Shown here: piece after piece, positions 44,584-53,703 of the stretch
How positions within the stretch are numbered: position 1 is the first letter of the stretch
Layout of the letters: every line of letters begins with the position of its first letter
Assembly (NCBI RefSeq): GCF_015244745.1
Contig: NZ_JABCQI010000008.1
Location: 124,001-188,000, forward strand
Source of the DNA: Gluconobacter cadivus
GTDB lineage: Bacteria > Pseudomonadota > Alphaproteobacteria > Acetobacterales > Acetobacteraceae
Length of the DNA: 64,000 bases
Direction of reading: 5' to 3'
Position numbers and translations under genes: made by a program
The notes under the pieces: model-generated
Seen by the model: only the letters and a program-made list of their open reading frames with translations
Databases searched by the model: none
Told to the model about the DNA's origin: nothing

Positions 44584-46128
44584 TCAGACCGGAAGTTCTT
44601 TGGGACGGGCGAGGGCGTACCACCGCACGACCAGAAGGCGTGACAGCAGGAGGGTCGTAAAGAGGGTCGTAACGATACCGATGGTGATCGTCAGGGCAAA
44701 GTTGCGCACCGGCCCTGTTCCGAACACGAACAGCATGACATGCGCCAGAAATGCCGTGGCGTTACTGTCGATGATCGTGCCGGTCGCGCGGTCGAAACCT
44801 GCCTGCAGAGCCTGAAGCGGACCCCGACCGCGCTTCACTTCCTCGCGGATACGCTCATTGATCAGGATATTGGCATCAACGGCCATACCCAAAGTCAGCA
44901 GCATACCGGCCATACCCGGCAGGGTGAGCGTCGCCTGAAACAGCGACAGGATCCCAACCATCAGGATGAGGTTCGCAAACAGCGCGATATCGGCATACAG
45001 ACCAAAGCGCCCGTAAAACAGCACCATGAACACGATGACCAGAAGCAGACCGGTCAGCAGGCTGATGATACCGGCACGAATGGACGCAGCACCAAGGCTC
45101 GGGCCGATCGTCCGCTGTTCGACCACCGATAGCGGAGCAGGCAGCGCACCGGCGCGCAGCAGCAATGCCAGATCCGACGCACTGCGCGCATTGAAGCCAC
45201 CCGTGATCTGACCGTTTCCAGCCGTGATCGGGCTGATGATGTTCGGGGCCTCAATCACCTTGTTATCAAGCACGATCGCAAAGCGCTTGCCAACATTGGC
45301 CCGTGTGACGTTCGCAAACGCCGTTGCACCCGCGCTGTTGAGCTGGAACGTCACAGCCCAGCCACCGCTCTGCTGATCGATCACTGCACCGGCATTCGTC
45401 AGATCCGTGCCGTCAACGTCAACGTGATCCTGAACCGCGACCTGTGTATGCATGCTCTCGTCTTCAAGCATCGTCGAGCCGGGGCTGGCAACGCTCGGGT
45501 TCGGAGCCAGCAGACGGAACGTCAGGCGTGCCGTTGTGCCCAGCAGGCTCTTGATCCGCTCGGGATCGCTGACGCCCGGAAGCTCGACGACAATCCGATC
45601 GTCGCCTTCACGCGCAATGCTCGGATCAATCGCACCCGTCGCATCGATACGACGGCGAACGATCTCAATGGACTGCGCCACGGCTTCGCGCGCACGGGCC
45701 AGCATCGCCTCATGCTGAAGTGTCAGAACAATCCGCCCGTCTTTTTCGGACGTTGTAAATTCGTTCGGCACCACAGGCGGCAGGGACTGCATGGCCTTGA
45801 ACGCTGCGTCACGCTCGGCATCCGAACGCGGCATAAAGCTCAGGCTTGCGGTCGCATCGTCACGGACGAAATCCCGGTATCCGAGAGAGTGATCCAGAAG
45901 GGTCTGGCGCACCTGATCCTGAAGGGATTGCAGACGATCATGCTCAAGGGATTTCAGATCGAGCTGAAGGAGAAGGTAGGACCCACCCCGCAGATCGAGC
46001 CCCAGATGGATCTGCCGCCAGGGCAGGGACGGTGCGGGAGAACGCAGGAAATTGGGCAGACACAGGAGCACGCCAATCAGGCAGATGCCTGCGACGCCCA
46101 GCAGTCTGAGCCGGCTATAATACATCAT
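44584..46128 (-). CDS. secD: Protein translocase subunit SecD
   Basis: A 514-residue SecD with six membrane helices. Seen: HLGLDLRGGSYLLLQLDLKS, the large P1 periplasmic domain with IELPGVSDPERIK-like VVELPGVSDPERIKSLLG, and the C-terminal AGMLLTLGMAVDANILINER and GFDRATGTIIDSNATAF. It lies directly upstream of secF. The usual yajC partner is not in this interval. Confidence 0.96.
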   Translation of the reverse strand: MMYYSRLRLLGVAGICLIGVLLCLPNFLRSPAPSLPWRQIHLGLDLRGGSYLLLQLDLKSLEHDRLQSLQDQVRQTLLDHSLGYRDFVRDDATASLSFMPRSDAERDAAFKAMQSLPPVVPNEFTTSEKDGRIVLTLQHEAMLARAREAVAQSIEIVRRRIDATGAIDPSIAREGDDRIVVELPGVSDPERIKSLLGTTARLTFRLLAPNPSVASPGSTMLEDESMHTQVAVQDHVDVDGTDLTNAGAVIDQQSGGWAVTFQLNSAGATAFANVTRANVGKRFAIVLDNKVIEAPNIISPITAGNGQITGGFNARSASDLALLLRAGALPAPLSVVEQRTIGPSLGAASIRAGIISLLTGLLLVIVFMVLFYGRFGLYADIALFANLILMVGILSLFQATLTLPGMAGMLLTLGMAVDANILINERIREEVKRGRGPLQALQAGFDRATGTIIDSNATAFLAHVMLFVFGTGPVRNFALTITIGIVTTLFTTLLLSRLLVVRWYALARPKELPV

Positions 46129-46284
46129 ATCAGGTCGAGACGTCCTCGGCGGATTTGGACAGATCGTTTTTCAGATCATTTTCTGGCCGGGACCATGCCG
46201 TTTCCGCCATGCCGATGCAACCTTTTGCCTGTTTGGACGAGCACGACCTTCCCGGAAAACAGCGCGCCTGATAAGCGTATCTGC

Positions 46285-47280
46285 ATGAATACAGCGCAGC
46301 ACCTTCGTGTCGGTATCGTCGGAGCCGGTCATTTCGGACGGTTTCACGCCCTTAAATCCGCAGCAAACCCGGCCGAACAGCTTGTCGCTCTTTATGACCC
46401 CGATCCAGCCCGCGCAGCCGTTGTGGCAGCAGAAGTTCGTTGCGGAATTGCCACAAGCTACGAAAATCTTCTTGAACAGGTCGATGCCGTCATTATCGCC
46501 GCCCCGGCGGAATATCATTTTCCCCTGACCAGTCAGGCTCTCAGAACCGGGCGACATGTTCTGGTCGAAAAACCCATCGCCGCGACGCTGGACGAGGCAT
46601 ATGCCCTCGCTGAACTGGCCGAACAGACCGGAAAAATCCTTCAGGTCGGACACCTGCTGCGCTACTCCGCCGAACATCACGCCATCACCGAACGGATCAA
46701 GGCGCCCCTCTACATTGAGGCAACCCGCATTGCTCCATACAAACCCCGCGGGACGGATGTTTCGGTCATTCTCGATCTGATGATCCATGACCTTGATCTC
46801 GTTCTGGCGATCGTGGACAGCCCCATCGCGGAAATCGACGCACTGGGCGCGGCTGTTTCGAGCGCGCATGAAGATATTGCCAACGCCCGCGTCAGATTTG
46901 AAAACGGATGCGTAGCTACCATCACCGCAAGCCGGATTTCCCTGAAAACAGAACGCCGTATGCGACTGTTCTCACAGGACGGATATCTTTCTGCCGACTT
47001 CATGGAGCGCAAGCTGAGCTTCATCGGCCGTGAACGGGGCCTTCCCCTTCCGGGCACAGGCGGGTTCCGCCGTGAGGCCATAAGCTGGAAAGACCATGAC
47101 AATCTAGCAGCCGAACATGAGGCCTTCGCCGCCTCATGCCTTTACGGCGCGCCCGTTCTGGTCGATGCGCAGGCTGGAATTAGAGCTCTGGATGCTGCCA
47201 TCCGTGTCACGGACAGCATTAAGCGATCCAGAGAGATCATGGAGCTTTCCGGCCTGATTCCATCCCCACCAAAAAGCTGA
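46285..47280 (+). CDS. Gfo/Idh/MocA family oxidoreductase
   Basis: A 331-residue NAD(P)-dependent oxidoreductase, usually acting on sugars or nucleotide sugars. I choose the ATG at 46,285; the frame upstream is antisense to secD. Seen: LRVGIVGAGHFGRFHALKSA, the family core VLVEKPIAATLDEAYALAEL and a DLMIHDLDLVLAIV segment with the catalytic His. Divergent from secD by about 160 bases. Close homologues often sit near lipid A genes, which are not present here. Confidence 0.88.
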   Translation: MNTAQHLRVGIVGAGHFGRFHALKSAANPAEQLVALYDPDPARAAVVAAEVRCGIATSYENLLEQVDAVIIAAPAEYHFPLTSQALRTGRHVLVEKPIAATLDEAYALAELAEQTGKILQVGHLLRYSAEHHAITERIKAPLYIEATRIAPYKPRGTDVSVILDLMIHDLDLVLAIVDSPIAEIDALGAAVSSAHEDIANARVRFENGCVATITASRISLKTERRMRLFSQDGYLSADFMERKLSFIGRERGLPLPGTGGFRREAISWKDHDNLAAEHEAFAASCLYGAPVLVDAQAGIRALDAAIRVTDSIKRSREIMELSGLIPSPPKS

Positions 47281-47295
47281 AGAATTTCTTTCAAA

Positions 47296-49104
47296 TCACT
47301 GATTTTCAAGAAGTTCTTTTTTCATTTCCAGTTCAAGCCATTCTTCTTCCGACAGGGTGAGTTCTCTCTCAGAAATTTCCAGAAGCTGCGTGGTCTTCTC
47401 GAATTTTGCATAATCCCGGCTATAGAGTTCCGGGTCTGCGAGAATGTCGCGGTAGGCCTGAATCTTCTTCTCCAGATCAGCCATTTTCTTAGGCAGCAGG
47501 TCCAGAGCCCGCTTGTCGTTATAGCTAAGTTTTTTCGTCTTTTTGTCTGTTTTCAAAGCAGATTTTGGTGCGATTTCTTCTGCGCCAGAAGAGGGAATTT
47601 CACGACCTGCCGGGGCCTCTCCACGCTGAATCAGCATGTCCGAGTAGCCGCCCGCATATTCGATCCACTCACCACCGCCATCTGACACCAGAACCGAACT
47701 CGCAACCCGATCCAGAAAATCACGATCATGACTTACCAGCAGAACCGTACCCGCATAATCGGCCAGCATATCCTGAAGAAGATCCAGCGTTTCCAGATCG
47801 AGATCGTTCGTCGGCTCATCAAGCACCATGAGGCTTGACGGCTTGGCCAGAGCACACGCCAGCGCCAGCCGACCGCGCTCTCCCCCTGAGAGTTTTCCAA
47901 CCGGGGTGCGAGCCTGTTCAGGACGGAACAGGAAGTCTTTCATATACCCAATGACATGGCGCTTTTCGTCGCCGACCTGCACCATATCTCCACTGCCACC
48001 AGCAAGGGTCTCAGCAAGCGTTTTGCTAGGATCAAGGCTTTCCCGCTGCTGATCCAGCGTCACCATAGCAACAGAAGGCCCCATCTTGATGGTGCCTGAT
48101 TGTGGTTCCATTTTTCCGGTTAAAAGGCGCAGAAGCGTTGTTTTACCCGCACCATTTGCTCCCACCAGACCCAGCCGATCACCACGCAGAATTCTCAGAT
48201 CGAGATCCCTGACGATGGCCCGATCATCATAAGCCCAGTTGACGCCTTCTGCTGCAATCGTGATTTTGCCCGCGCTTTCAGCATCAGTCGCAGCCATCCG
48301 CAGCGTACCCTTGTTGCGGGAGGCAAGCTCACGACGCTGCGCCCGAAGCGCCGCCAGTTCTCCGACACGGCGGACATTCCGTTTACGGCGCGCCGTGACG
48401 CCATAAATCATCCAGTCTTCTTCCCGCGCGATCTGGCGGTCCAGCTTGTGCGCATCGCGCTCCTGCTGTTCCAGAACCTCATCGCGCCAGGTTTCATAGC
48501 GGGCAAACCCCTGATCGAGCCGCCGCGTCACCCCATTTTCCAGCCAGACGACACTGCGAGACAAAGTCTCCAGCAAGCGGCGGTCATGGCTGATAACGAT
48601 CATCGCACAACGGGAGGCAGACAGTTCCTTTTCCAGCCATGTGATGGACGGAAGGTCCAGATGGTTGGTCGGCTCGTCCAGCAGCAGCAGATCAGGCTCG
48701 GCCGCAAGAGCGCGGGCGAGGGCGCAGCGCCGCACTTCACCGCCCGAAAGACTTTGGCAACTTTCCTCGCCCGTCATCCCGAGTTCCGCCAGCATGGAGC
48801 GTGCACGGTAAGATTCGGTCTCATCAAGACCTTCAGATGCATAATCGAAAGTCGTGGCGTAGCGCGAAAGATCCGGCTCCTGCGCGAGATAATGGACCTT
48901 TGTGCCGGGCTGCACGAAACGCTTGCCCGAATCCGTCACGATATCGCCCGAAGCAATCTTCAGCAGCGTGGATTTTCCGGAGCCATTGCGTCCGACAAGA
49001 CAGATACGCTCACCGGGCAGAACAGCAAGCTCTGCGCCATCAAGAAGCGGTCGTCCGCCAAGAGTAAAAGTAATATTCTGAAGGGAGAGGATGGGTGCCG
49101 ACAT
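47296..49104 (-). CDS. uup: ABC-F ATPase Uup
   Basis: A 602-residue soluble ABC-F protein with two ATPase domains and no membrane part. Seen: Walker A GRNGSGKSTLLKIA, signature LSGGEVRRCALARALA with LLLLDEPTNHLDL, the second Walker A GANGAGKTTLLRLL and signature LSGGERGRLALACALA with MVLDEPTNDLDLETL. The C-terminal coiled coil typical of Uup is present (YNDKRALDLLPKKMADLEKK). Uup acts on ribosomes and limits transposon excision in E. coli. Confidence 0.94.
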   Translation of the reverse strand: MSAPILSLQNITFTLGGRPLLDGAELAVLPGERICLVGRNGSGKSTLLKIASGDIVTDSGKRFVQPGTKVHYLAQEPDLSRYATTFDYASEGLDETESYRARSMLAELGMTGEESCQSLSGGEVRRCALARALAAEPDLLLLDEPTNHLDLPSITWLEKELSASRCAMIVISHDRRLLETLSRSVVWLENGVTRRLDQGFARYETWRDEVLEQQERDAHKLDRQIAREEDWMIYGVTARRKRNVRRVGELAALRAQRRELASRNKGTLRMAATDAESAGKITIAAEGVNWAYDDRAIVRDLDLRILRGDRLGLVGANGAGKTTLLRLLTGKMEPQSGTIKMGPSVAMVTLDQQRESLDPSKTLAETLAGGSGDMVQVGDEKRHVIGYMKDFLFRPEQARTPVGKLSGGERGRLALACALAKPSSLMVLDEPTNDLDLETLDLLQDMLADYAGTVLLVSHDRDFLDRVASSVLVSDGGGEWIEYAGGYSDMLIQRGEAPAGREIPSSGAEEIAPKSALKTDKKTKKLSYNDKRALDLLPKKMADLEKKIQAYRDILADPELYSRDYAKFEKTTQLLEISERELTLSEEEWLELEMKKELLENQ

Positions 49105-49164
49105 GGCTTCTTATGTGTCGCAGCGGAGCACCCGCCGCAAGCCACCCCACTCCAAATTATGCCA

Positions 49165-49905
49165 TCAGACGAACGTGACCCCACCAGTGACAGCCTGATA
49201 GGTCGCGACAGCCAGCGTCATCGGCTCGAACGGCTTGGTGATGACAAAAGACGGCTCCTGCGTTTCGCCCGTCAGCAGACGCTCGGGATAGGCCGTAACG
49301 AAAATGACCGGCGCCTCATGGGTCCGCAGGATGCGCCCGACGGCCTGCATACCGTCTCCGCCGCCACCAAGATTAATGTCCGCAAGAATGAGGCCGGGTT
49401 TCGTTTTTGCAGCCAATTCAACGGCATCCGCTTCGGTATGCGCCACGCCTGCAATTTTGTGACCACAGCGCTCGACCAGATCCTGAATATCCATGGCGAT
49501 GATCGGCTCGTCCTCAATAATCAGAACGCTGGTCTGGGCAATTCCCTGAAGGCCAGCCCGGGCCTTGTTGAGTTCAGCCGCAGCCTCTTCTTCAGTTAGG
49601 CCAAGAGCCTGCGCGCTGGAGGAGAGAGACTGTTCCTCAAGCGACGTTAGCAGAAGAAGAGCGCGCTGACGTAGCGGCATACCCACCGCAGCATCCCCTG
49701 CATGCTGCTCCGTGAACTTACTGACAAGTAGGCCGTAGAGCGCCTGTCGTGCGGACAGATTGCTATTGCGATGTGTCTCCATCAGCGTTTTCAGTGCCGC
49801 GGCGACAAGCTGATCGCCCGTCTTCTGATCACCGACAAGAGCGCGGGCAAAACGGCGGGCATAGGGAAGTGCCTTGACGAGTTCCTGACGCGCCAGATCA
49901 GTCAT
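49165..49905 (-). CDS. phyR: PhyR-type anti-anti-sigma response regulator
   Basis: A 246-residue regulator of the general stress response. The N-terminal 120 residues mimic an ECF sigma factor (ALPYARRFARALVGDQKTGD, QRALLLLTSLEEQSLSSSAQ). The C-terminal receiver has VLIIEDEPIIAMDIQDLV, phospho-acceptor Asp176 in GLILADINLG and the conserved Lys in FVITKPFEP. Phosphorylated PhyR binds NepR and frees EcfG. Divergent from the sigma genes, with the kinase at 51,717. Confidence 0.95.
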   Translation of the reverse strand: MTDLARQELVKALPYARRFARALVGDQKTGDQLVAAALKTLMETHRNSNLSARQALYGLLVSKFTEQHAGDAAVGMPLRQRALLLLTSLEEQSLSSSAQALGLTEEEAAAELNKARAGLQGIAQTSVLIIEDEPIIAMDIQDLVERCGHKIAGVAHTEADAVELAAKTKPGLILADINLGGGGDGMQAVGRILRTHEAPVIFVTAYPERLLTGETQEPSFVITKPFEPMTLAVATYQAVTGGVTFV

Positions 49906-50044
49906 GAGTTCATGGCCTCCTGAAAAAGATATCTGCCGACCCACCCCTAAACGGAATGCATCCTGCTATGAAGGTCGAATAACCATGACACGATGCCCAA
50001 TCTCCGTATAGTGTCTGTGGCTGCGCGGTCGTCTGCAATGTCGC

Positions 50045-50635
50045 GTGAAGGATATTCTTCTGAGCACATCAGCGTCCGAAGGGCACCAATCGGGCCCATC
50101 TTCCCAGAAAGTCAGCTTTCACAGCAGCCTTTTGCAGACCCTTCCGGATCTGCGAGGCTTTGCGCGCTTTCTGACACGGGACGCGACTGCGGCGGACGAT
50201 CTGGTGCAGGATACGATCGTGCGCGCTCTGGCGTCGCAGGATCAGTTCCAGCAGGGAACAGCTCTAAAAGCATGGCTGTTCACAATACAGCGAAACGCTT
50301 TTTACGAGCAGACCCGTCGACGCAGCCGCGAGCAGGAAATCATGCTCGATATCGAACTCGATATGCAGCCATCTACAGCTGTTCCGTCCCGCCAGAATGC
50401 CCGTGATGCTGTTCAGGATCTGGGAGAGCTGCTCTGGAAACTCCCGGATCTGTTGCGTGAAGCCCTGATCCTCGTAGGAGGACAGGAACTCTCCTACGAA
50501 GATGCCGCACAGGTCTGCAACGTTCCTGCTGGCACCATGAGGGCGCGAGTTTCCCGTGCCAGAACCCGGCTTGCGGAGCTAGCGGCAGAAAATACTGACA
50601 TCCCAGAGACGGATCCTGAAAAAAAAATCATCTGA
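50045..50635 (+). CDS. EcfG-family RNA polymerase sigma factor (first copy)
   Basis: A 196-residue ECF sigma factor with a GTG start. Region 2 is seen in LPDLRGFARFLTRDATAADD and LVQDTIVRAL; KAWLFTIQRNAFYEQTRRR is the family's hallmark. Region 4 is LPDLLREALILVGGQELSYED then AAQVCNVPAGTMRARVSRAR. It lies opposite phyR (about 140 bases apart). A second sigma gene follows. Confidence 0.9.
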   Translation: MKDILLSTSASEGHQSGPSSQKVSFHSSLLQTLPDLRGFARFLTRDATAADDLVQDTIVRALASQDQFQQGTALKAWLFTIQRNAFYEQTRRRSREQEIMLDIELDMQPSTAVPSRQNARDAVQDLGELLWKLPDLLREALILVGGQELSYEDAAQVCNVPAGTMRARVSRARTRLAELAAENTDIPETDPEKKII

Positions 50636-50771
50636 TTTATGGCTGAATTCCGGGGGATATGGACACGACACCCTCTGTTTTTAAAAATTATTCTCTTCCC
50701 GCTGCAACATTCTCATTCGACCATTCATTGATCTCCTGAAAACAGACAGAACGAAATCAGGAGTCAGTTCC

Positions 50772-51347
50772 ATGACGTTCCACGATCAGGTTATTGCCAT
50801 TCTTCCGAAGCTGCGCGTTCAGGCCCTCTCACTGACCCGCAATCGCGCTGCTGCAGAAGACCTCGTACAGGACGCCGTGTGCAACGCTCTGGCAGCACAA
50901 AACAGCTTCATCCCGGGTACGAATTTCTCGGCATGGATGCATCGTATCCTGCGTAACCGTTTCATCTCAGACCTGCGCAAACGTCGTGAAACAACCGATA
51001 TCGATGATGTGCCCGCAGCATCTTTTGCCAGCCCGGCGACGCATGAAGACAATCTTGCCCTGAAGGATCTGTCGATGGCGCTTTCCCGCCTTCCATCCGA
51101 TCAGCGCGAGGCCTTGGTCATGGTCGTGATTCAAGGCATGAGTTATGAAGAGCTGGCCGAGGCTACGGATTGCGCTGTCGGGACTGCAAAAAGCCGCGTT
51201 TTCCGGGCACGTCGTCAACTGGAAGCCTGGATGAGCGGAGACCTTCCGACCAACGACAAACTTCGCGTCAAGGTCAAAGCCCTGCGTGATGCGATGGACG
51301 CCCGTCGGCGCGCTGGTCACGCATCTGAGGATCTCATGCTCTCCTGA
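50772..51347 (+). CDS. ecfG: EcfG-family RNA polymerase sigma factor (second copy)
   Basis: A 191-residue ECF sigma factor of the same group as the preceding gene, but closer to canonical EcfG. Region 2 is LVQDAVCNALAAQNSF, then FSAWMHRILRNRFISDLRKR. Region 4 is LPSDQREALVMVVIQGMSYE then ELAEATDCAVGTAKSRVFRA. GGAG lies 11 bases before the ATG. It is followed by nepR, the usual partner order. Confidence 0.92.
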   Translation: MTFHDQVIAILPKLRVQALSLTRNRAAAEDLVQDAVCNALAAQNSFIPGTNFSAWMHRILRNRFISDLRKRRETTDIDDVPAASFASPATHEDNLALKDLSMALSRLPSDQREALVMVVIQGMSYEELAEATDCAVGTAKSRVFRARRQLEAWMSGDLPTNDKLRVKVKALRDAMDARRRAGHASEDLMLS

Positions 51348-51546
51348 TGCGTTGCCTGTAAGAGAGCAGATCCCAGTCCATTGCGGATTGGAAGCGATTG
51401 CAGAAAACGCGACGTTTTCGTAAGACTGTTTCTGGCAGTTCATCCTGTAACGGCTTCTCAAAAGGAATCCGGAGTTCGCGCCATAATCAGTATCAGAGGT
51501 GCATAATCTGCACTTCTGACGTCACAGGAAGGTTCGGGACCAGCCA

Positions 51547-51720
51547 ATGACCGCAGGAGACAAGCGGAAGTCTTCAGTCGACGATATAAAGGGGGAGGAA
51601 CAGGACTCACCTTTCGGTATCTGGCTGAGCCGGGGTCTGCACCAGCTTTTCGACGATGTTGCAAATGAGCCAATTCCCGATGAGCTTCTCCGACTGATCG
51701 AGGAAGACCGAAACAAGTGA
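51547..51720 (+). CDS. nepR: Anti-sigma factor NepR
   Basis: A 57-residue protein. The NepR core is clear: FGIWLSRGLHQLFDDVANEP followed by IPDELLRLIEED. NepR holds EcfG inactive until phosphorylated PhyR displaces it. No strong ribosome site is visible (AGGAAGG lies further upstream). The stop overlaps the kinase GTG by 3 of 4 bases (GTGA), so the two are coupled. The 199-base gap before it holds an inverted repeat GAAAACG-cga-CGTTTTC (51,403-51,419). Confidence 0.92.
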   Translation: MTAGDKRKSSVDDIKGEEQDSPFGIWLSRGLHQLFDDVANEPIPDELLRLIEEDRNK

Positions 51721-53591
51721 CTGTTCTCCGGTCTGGTTCTCCAGACCTGAATCCGCGGCGCTGGCACCGCCTGCTTCGCGGACGCAAGGCGCTGCGCCAT
51801 ATCCGAATGCTCGATACTGTAGGCGCTCGGGTTATGGCGCTGATTGTTGCGACCACCCTTCCTCTCGCAATCATCGCGTCCATGCTTGCCTGGCACAGCT
51901 ATCAGCAGAATGTCGGCAATAGCGCTTTGCGTACGGAACGCGATACGCAGCTTGCGATTTCAGAAATCACGACAGATCTGGACCAGACCCATACCCTTCT
52001 GGATATGCTGGCCGATGGAGACATTTCATCCGGAAATGCTCTTCGGGAATTCGCGCTCGTCCAGATGGTCTCCCAGCATCACTACTGTCTGTTGATGCTG
52101 ACGGATGCCGAGGGGCGACCCTCGGTCGTACTGCCGTCGCCTTCAACTCAGGACCCGGCGATCTGTCACTCACCGGAAAATGCGTCGCCTTCGATGATGT
52201 CTGCTTCCGCAAGACTGCCCGTCGCCGGAATTGATGTGCTCAAGGGCGCGCGAGGCCCACTTCTGAAATTTGTTGTTCCCATTCTCAGCAACAATTCCGT
52301 TTCGGGCTATATCGTAGCTATACGGACCTTGGGGTGGCAGCAGAACCATCTTCGAAAAGGGGACAGTCGGCTTCTTCTTGGTACGGAAACTAATTCCCGG
52401 CATTTTCTCGCAATGCCTGATGGTTCTCTCTACTCGCTTTTTCCGGATCGTCCCGTATCGGTCAACCTGCCCCCAAAAGCGATGGCCCGTCTTCAGCGGG
52501 ATATTACCGCCCAGAGCCAACATGACGTTTTCACAAATCAGGGCATTACATATGCCTTTCAGAACGCTTACGGGCCGGTCAGCCTGATTGTCGCTACCGA
52601 GCGCACAGCGGAAGAAAGCCATGCCCTGAATATCTTTCTGATCCGGGTCAGCCTGATTGTTGGACTTCTGGTTCTTGAACTGCTGGGCGTGGCACTAGGC
52701 GCCAGTATCTTCCTGGTTGATCCCCTTGAAAAACTTGCGCTTGCCGTTGCGGACTGGAGGCGGGGCGCCCTGTTCGCGCCCAGAAACAACCATTCTATTC
52801 CACTTGAAATCCGGCATCTGGAAAAAGCCTTCCTGCGTGCTACACGCCGCCTGACCCAGCATGAAAAGGCTCTGGAACAGTCAGCCCGCAATCAGGACAT
52901 GCTGATCCGCGAGATCCATCATCGCGTGAAGAACAACTTGCAGGTCGTGGCATCACTGCTCAATCTTCAGGCAAGTCGGATCCGCTCACACGAAGCCCGT
53001 GAGGAATTCCGCCTCGTACGGGACCGTGTAAGAGCACTCGCGACCCTGCATCGTTATCTCTACTCGGAAAACGGCCTTTCCGCTCTGGACGTCCAAAGCT
53101 TTCTTGAAGAACTCTGTAGCATTCTGCTGTCAGCCAACAGCATGAATGCTCAGACCCGTATCCGACTCCGGCTTGATATCGAACATGTCCTGATCTCACC
53201 CGATCAGGCCGTACCGATTGCGCTCATCGTGACGGAAGTTCTCAGCAATGCCCTGCGATATGCGTTTCCAGGCGAGCGGGCAGGACGTATCGTCATTGCC
53301 CTTCACAAAGTTGTACCGCCAGATCCGGACAAAGAAGGACTGGTAGAACTGAAGCTGGGTGATGACGGCATTGGCATTGATGCCGGTCAGGCCAGCGAGT
53401 CCCGGACGCGTAGGGAAGGGATCGGTATGCAGCTCATTCGTGGATTTGCCCGACAAATCAATGCGGACATGACGGTCAGCAATGAAAACGGAACCTGGTA
53501 CACTCTGCGTTTCATTCCAGAACGCCCGTCCCTTACGGCACTCGCCATGGCGCGCGAGGCCATTAATCACGACGAAGACTCGGTGCGGTAA
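51717..53591 (+). CDS. HWE/HisKA_2-type sensor histidine kinase (PhyK-like)
   Basis: A 624-residue membrane sensor kinase with a GTG start coupled to nepR. Two membrane helices (about residues 37-60 and 302-327) flank a large periplasmic sensor region. A HAMP-like linker follows. The HisKA_2 dimerisation box is IREIHHRVKNNLQVVASLLN (His402 probable phosphosite). The ATPase domain has EVLSNALRYAFPGE, LGDDGIGID and GIGMQLIRGFARQI. Position in the phyR-ecfG-nepR cluster identifies it as the likely PhyR kinase. Confidence 0.9.
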   Translation: MTVLRSGSPDLNPRRWHRLLRGRKALRHIRMLDTVGARVMALIVATTLPLAIIASMLAWHSYQQNVGNSALRTERDTQLAISEITTDLDQTHTLLDMLADGDISSGNALREFALVQMVSQHHYCLLMLTDAEGRPSVVLPSPSTQDPAICHSPENASPSMMSASARLPVAGIDVLKGARGPLLKFVVPILSNNSVSGYIVAIRTLGWQQNHLRKGDSRLLLGTETNSRHFLAMPDGSLYSLFPDRPVSVNLPPKAMARLQRDITAQSQHDVFTNQGITYAFQNAYGPVSLIVATERTAEESHALNIFLIRVSLIVGLLVLELLGVALGASIFLVDPLEKLALAVADWRRGALFAPRNNHSIPLEIRHLEKAFLRATRRLTQHEKALEQSARNQDMLIREIHHRVKNNLQVVASLLNLQASRIRSHEAREEFRLVRDRVRALATLHRYLYSENGLSALDVQSFLEELCSILLSANSMNAQTRIRLRLDIEHVLISPDQAVPIALIVTEVLSNALRYAFPGERAGRIVIALHKVVPPDPDKEGLVELKLGDDGIGIDAGQASESRTRREGIGMQLIRGFARQINADMTVSNENGTWYTLRFIPERPSLTALAMAREAINHDEDSVR

Positions 53592-53703
53592 TCACGTAGC
53601 AGCCCCAGGTTTTCCCTTTAAAACCACAAAAAACTCTAAATAAGCTGCAAGAATTGCTCGAGGCACTGTCTTGTCGCGCTTTTGCGACCTATATGCAGGG
53701 GTC

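Noticed and set aside
45424-46284. Upstream extension of the Gfo/Idh/MocA frame
   Set aside because: This part is antisense to secD; the family's Rossmann motif starts right after the ATG at 46,285.
49906-50044. EcfG-type promoter (GGAAC / CGTT) between phyR and the first sigma gene
   Set aside because: I found only partial matches (GGAATG, CCGTT) with wrong spacing, so I do not call it.
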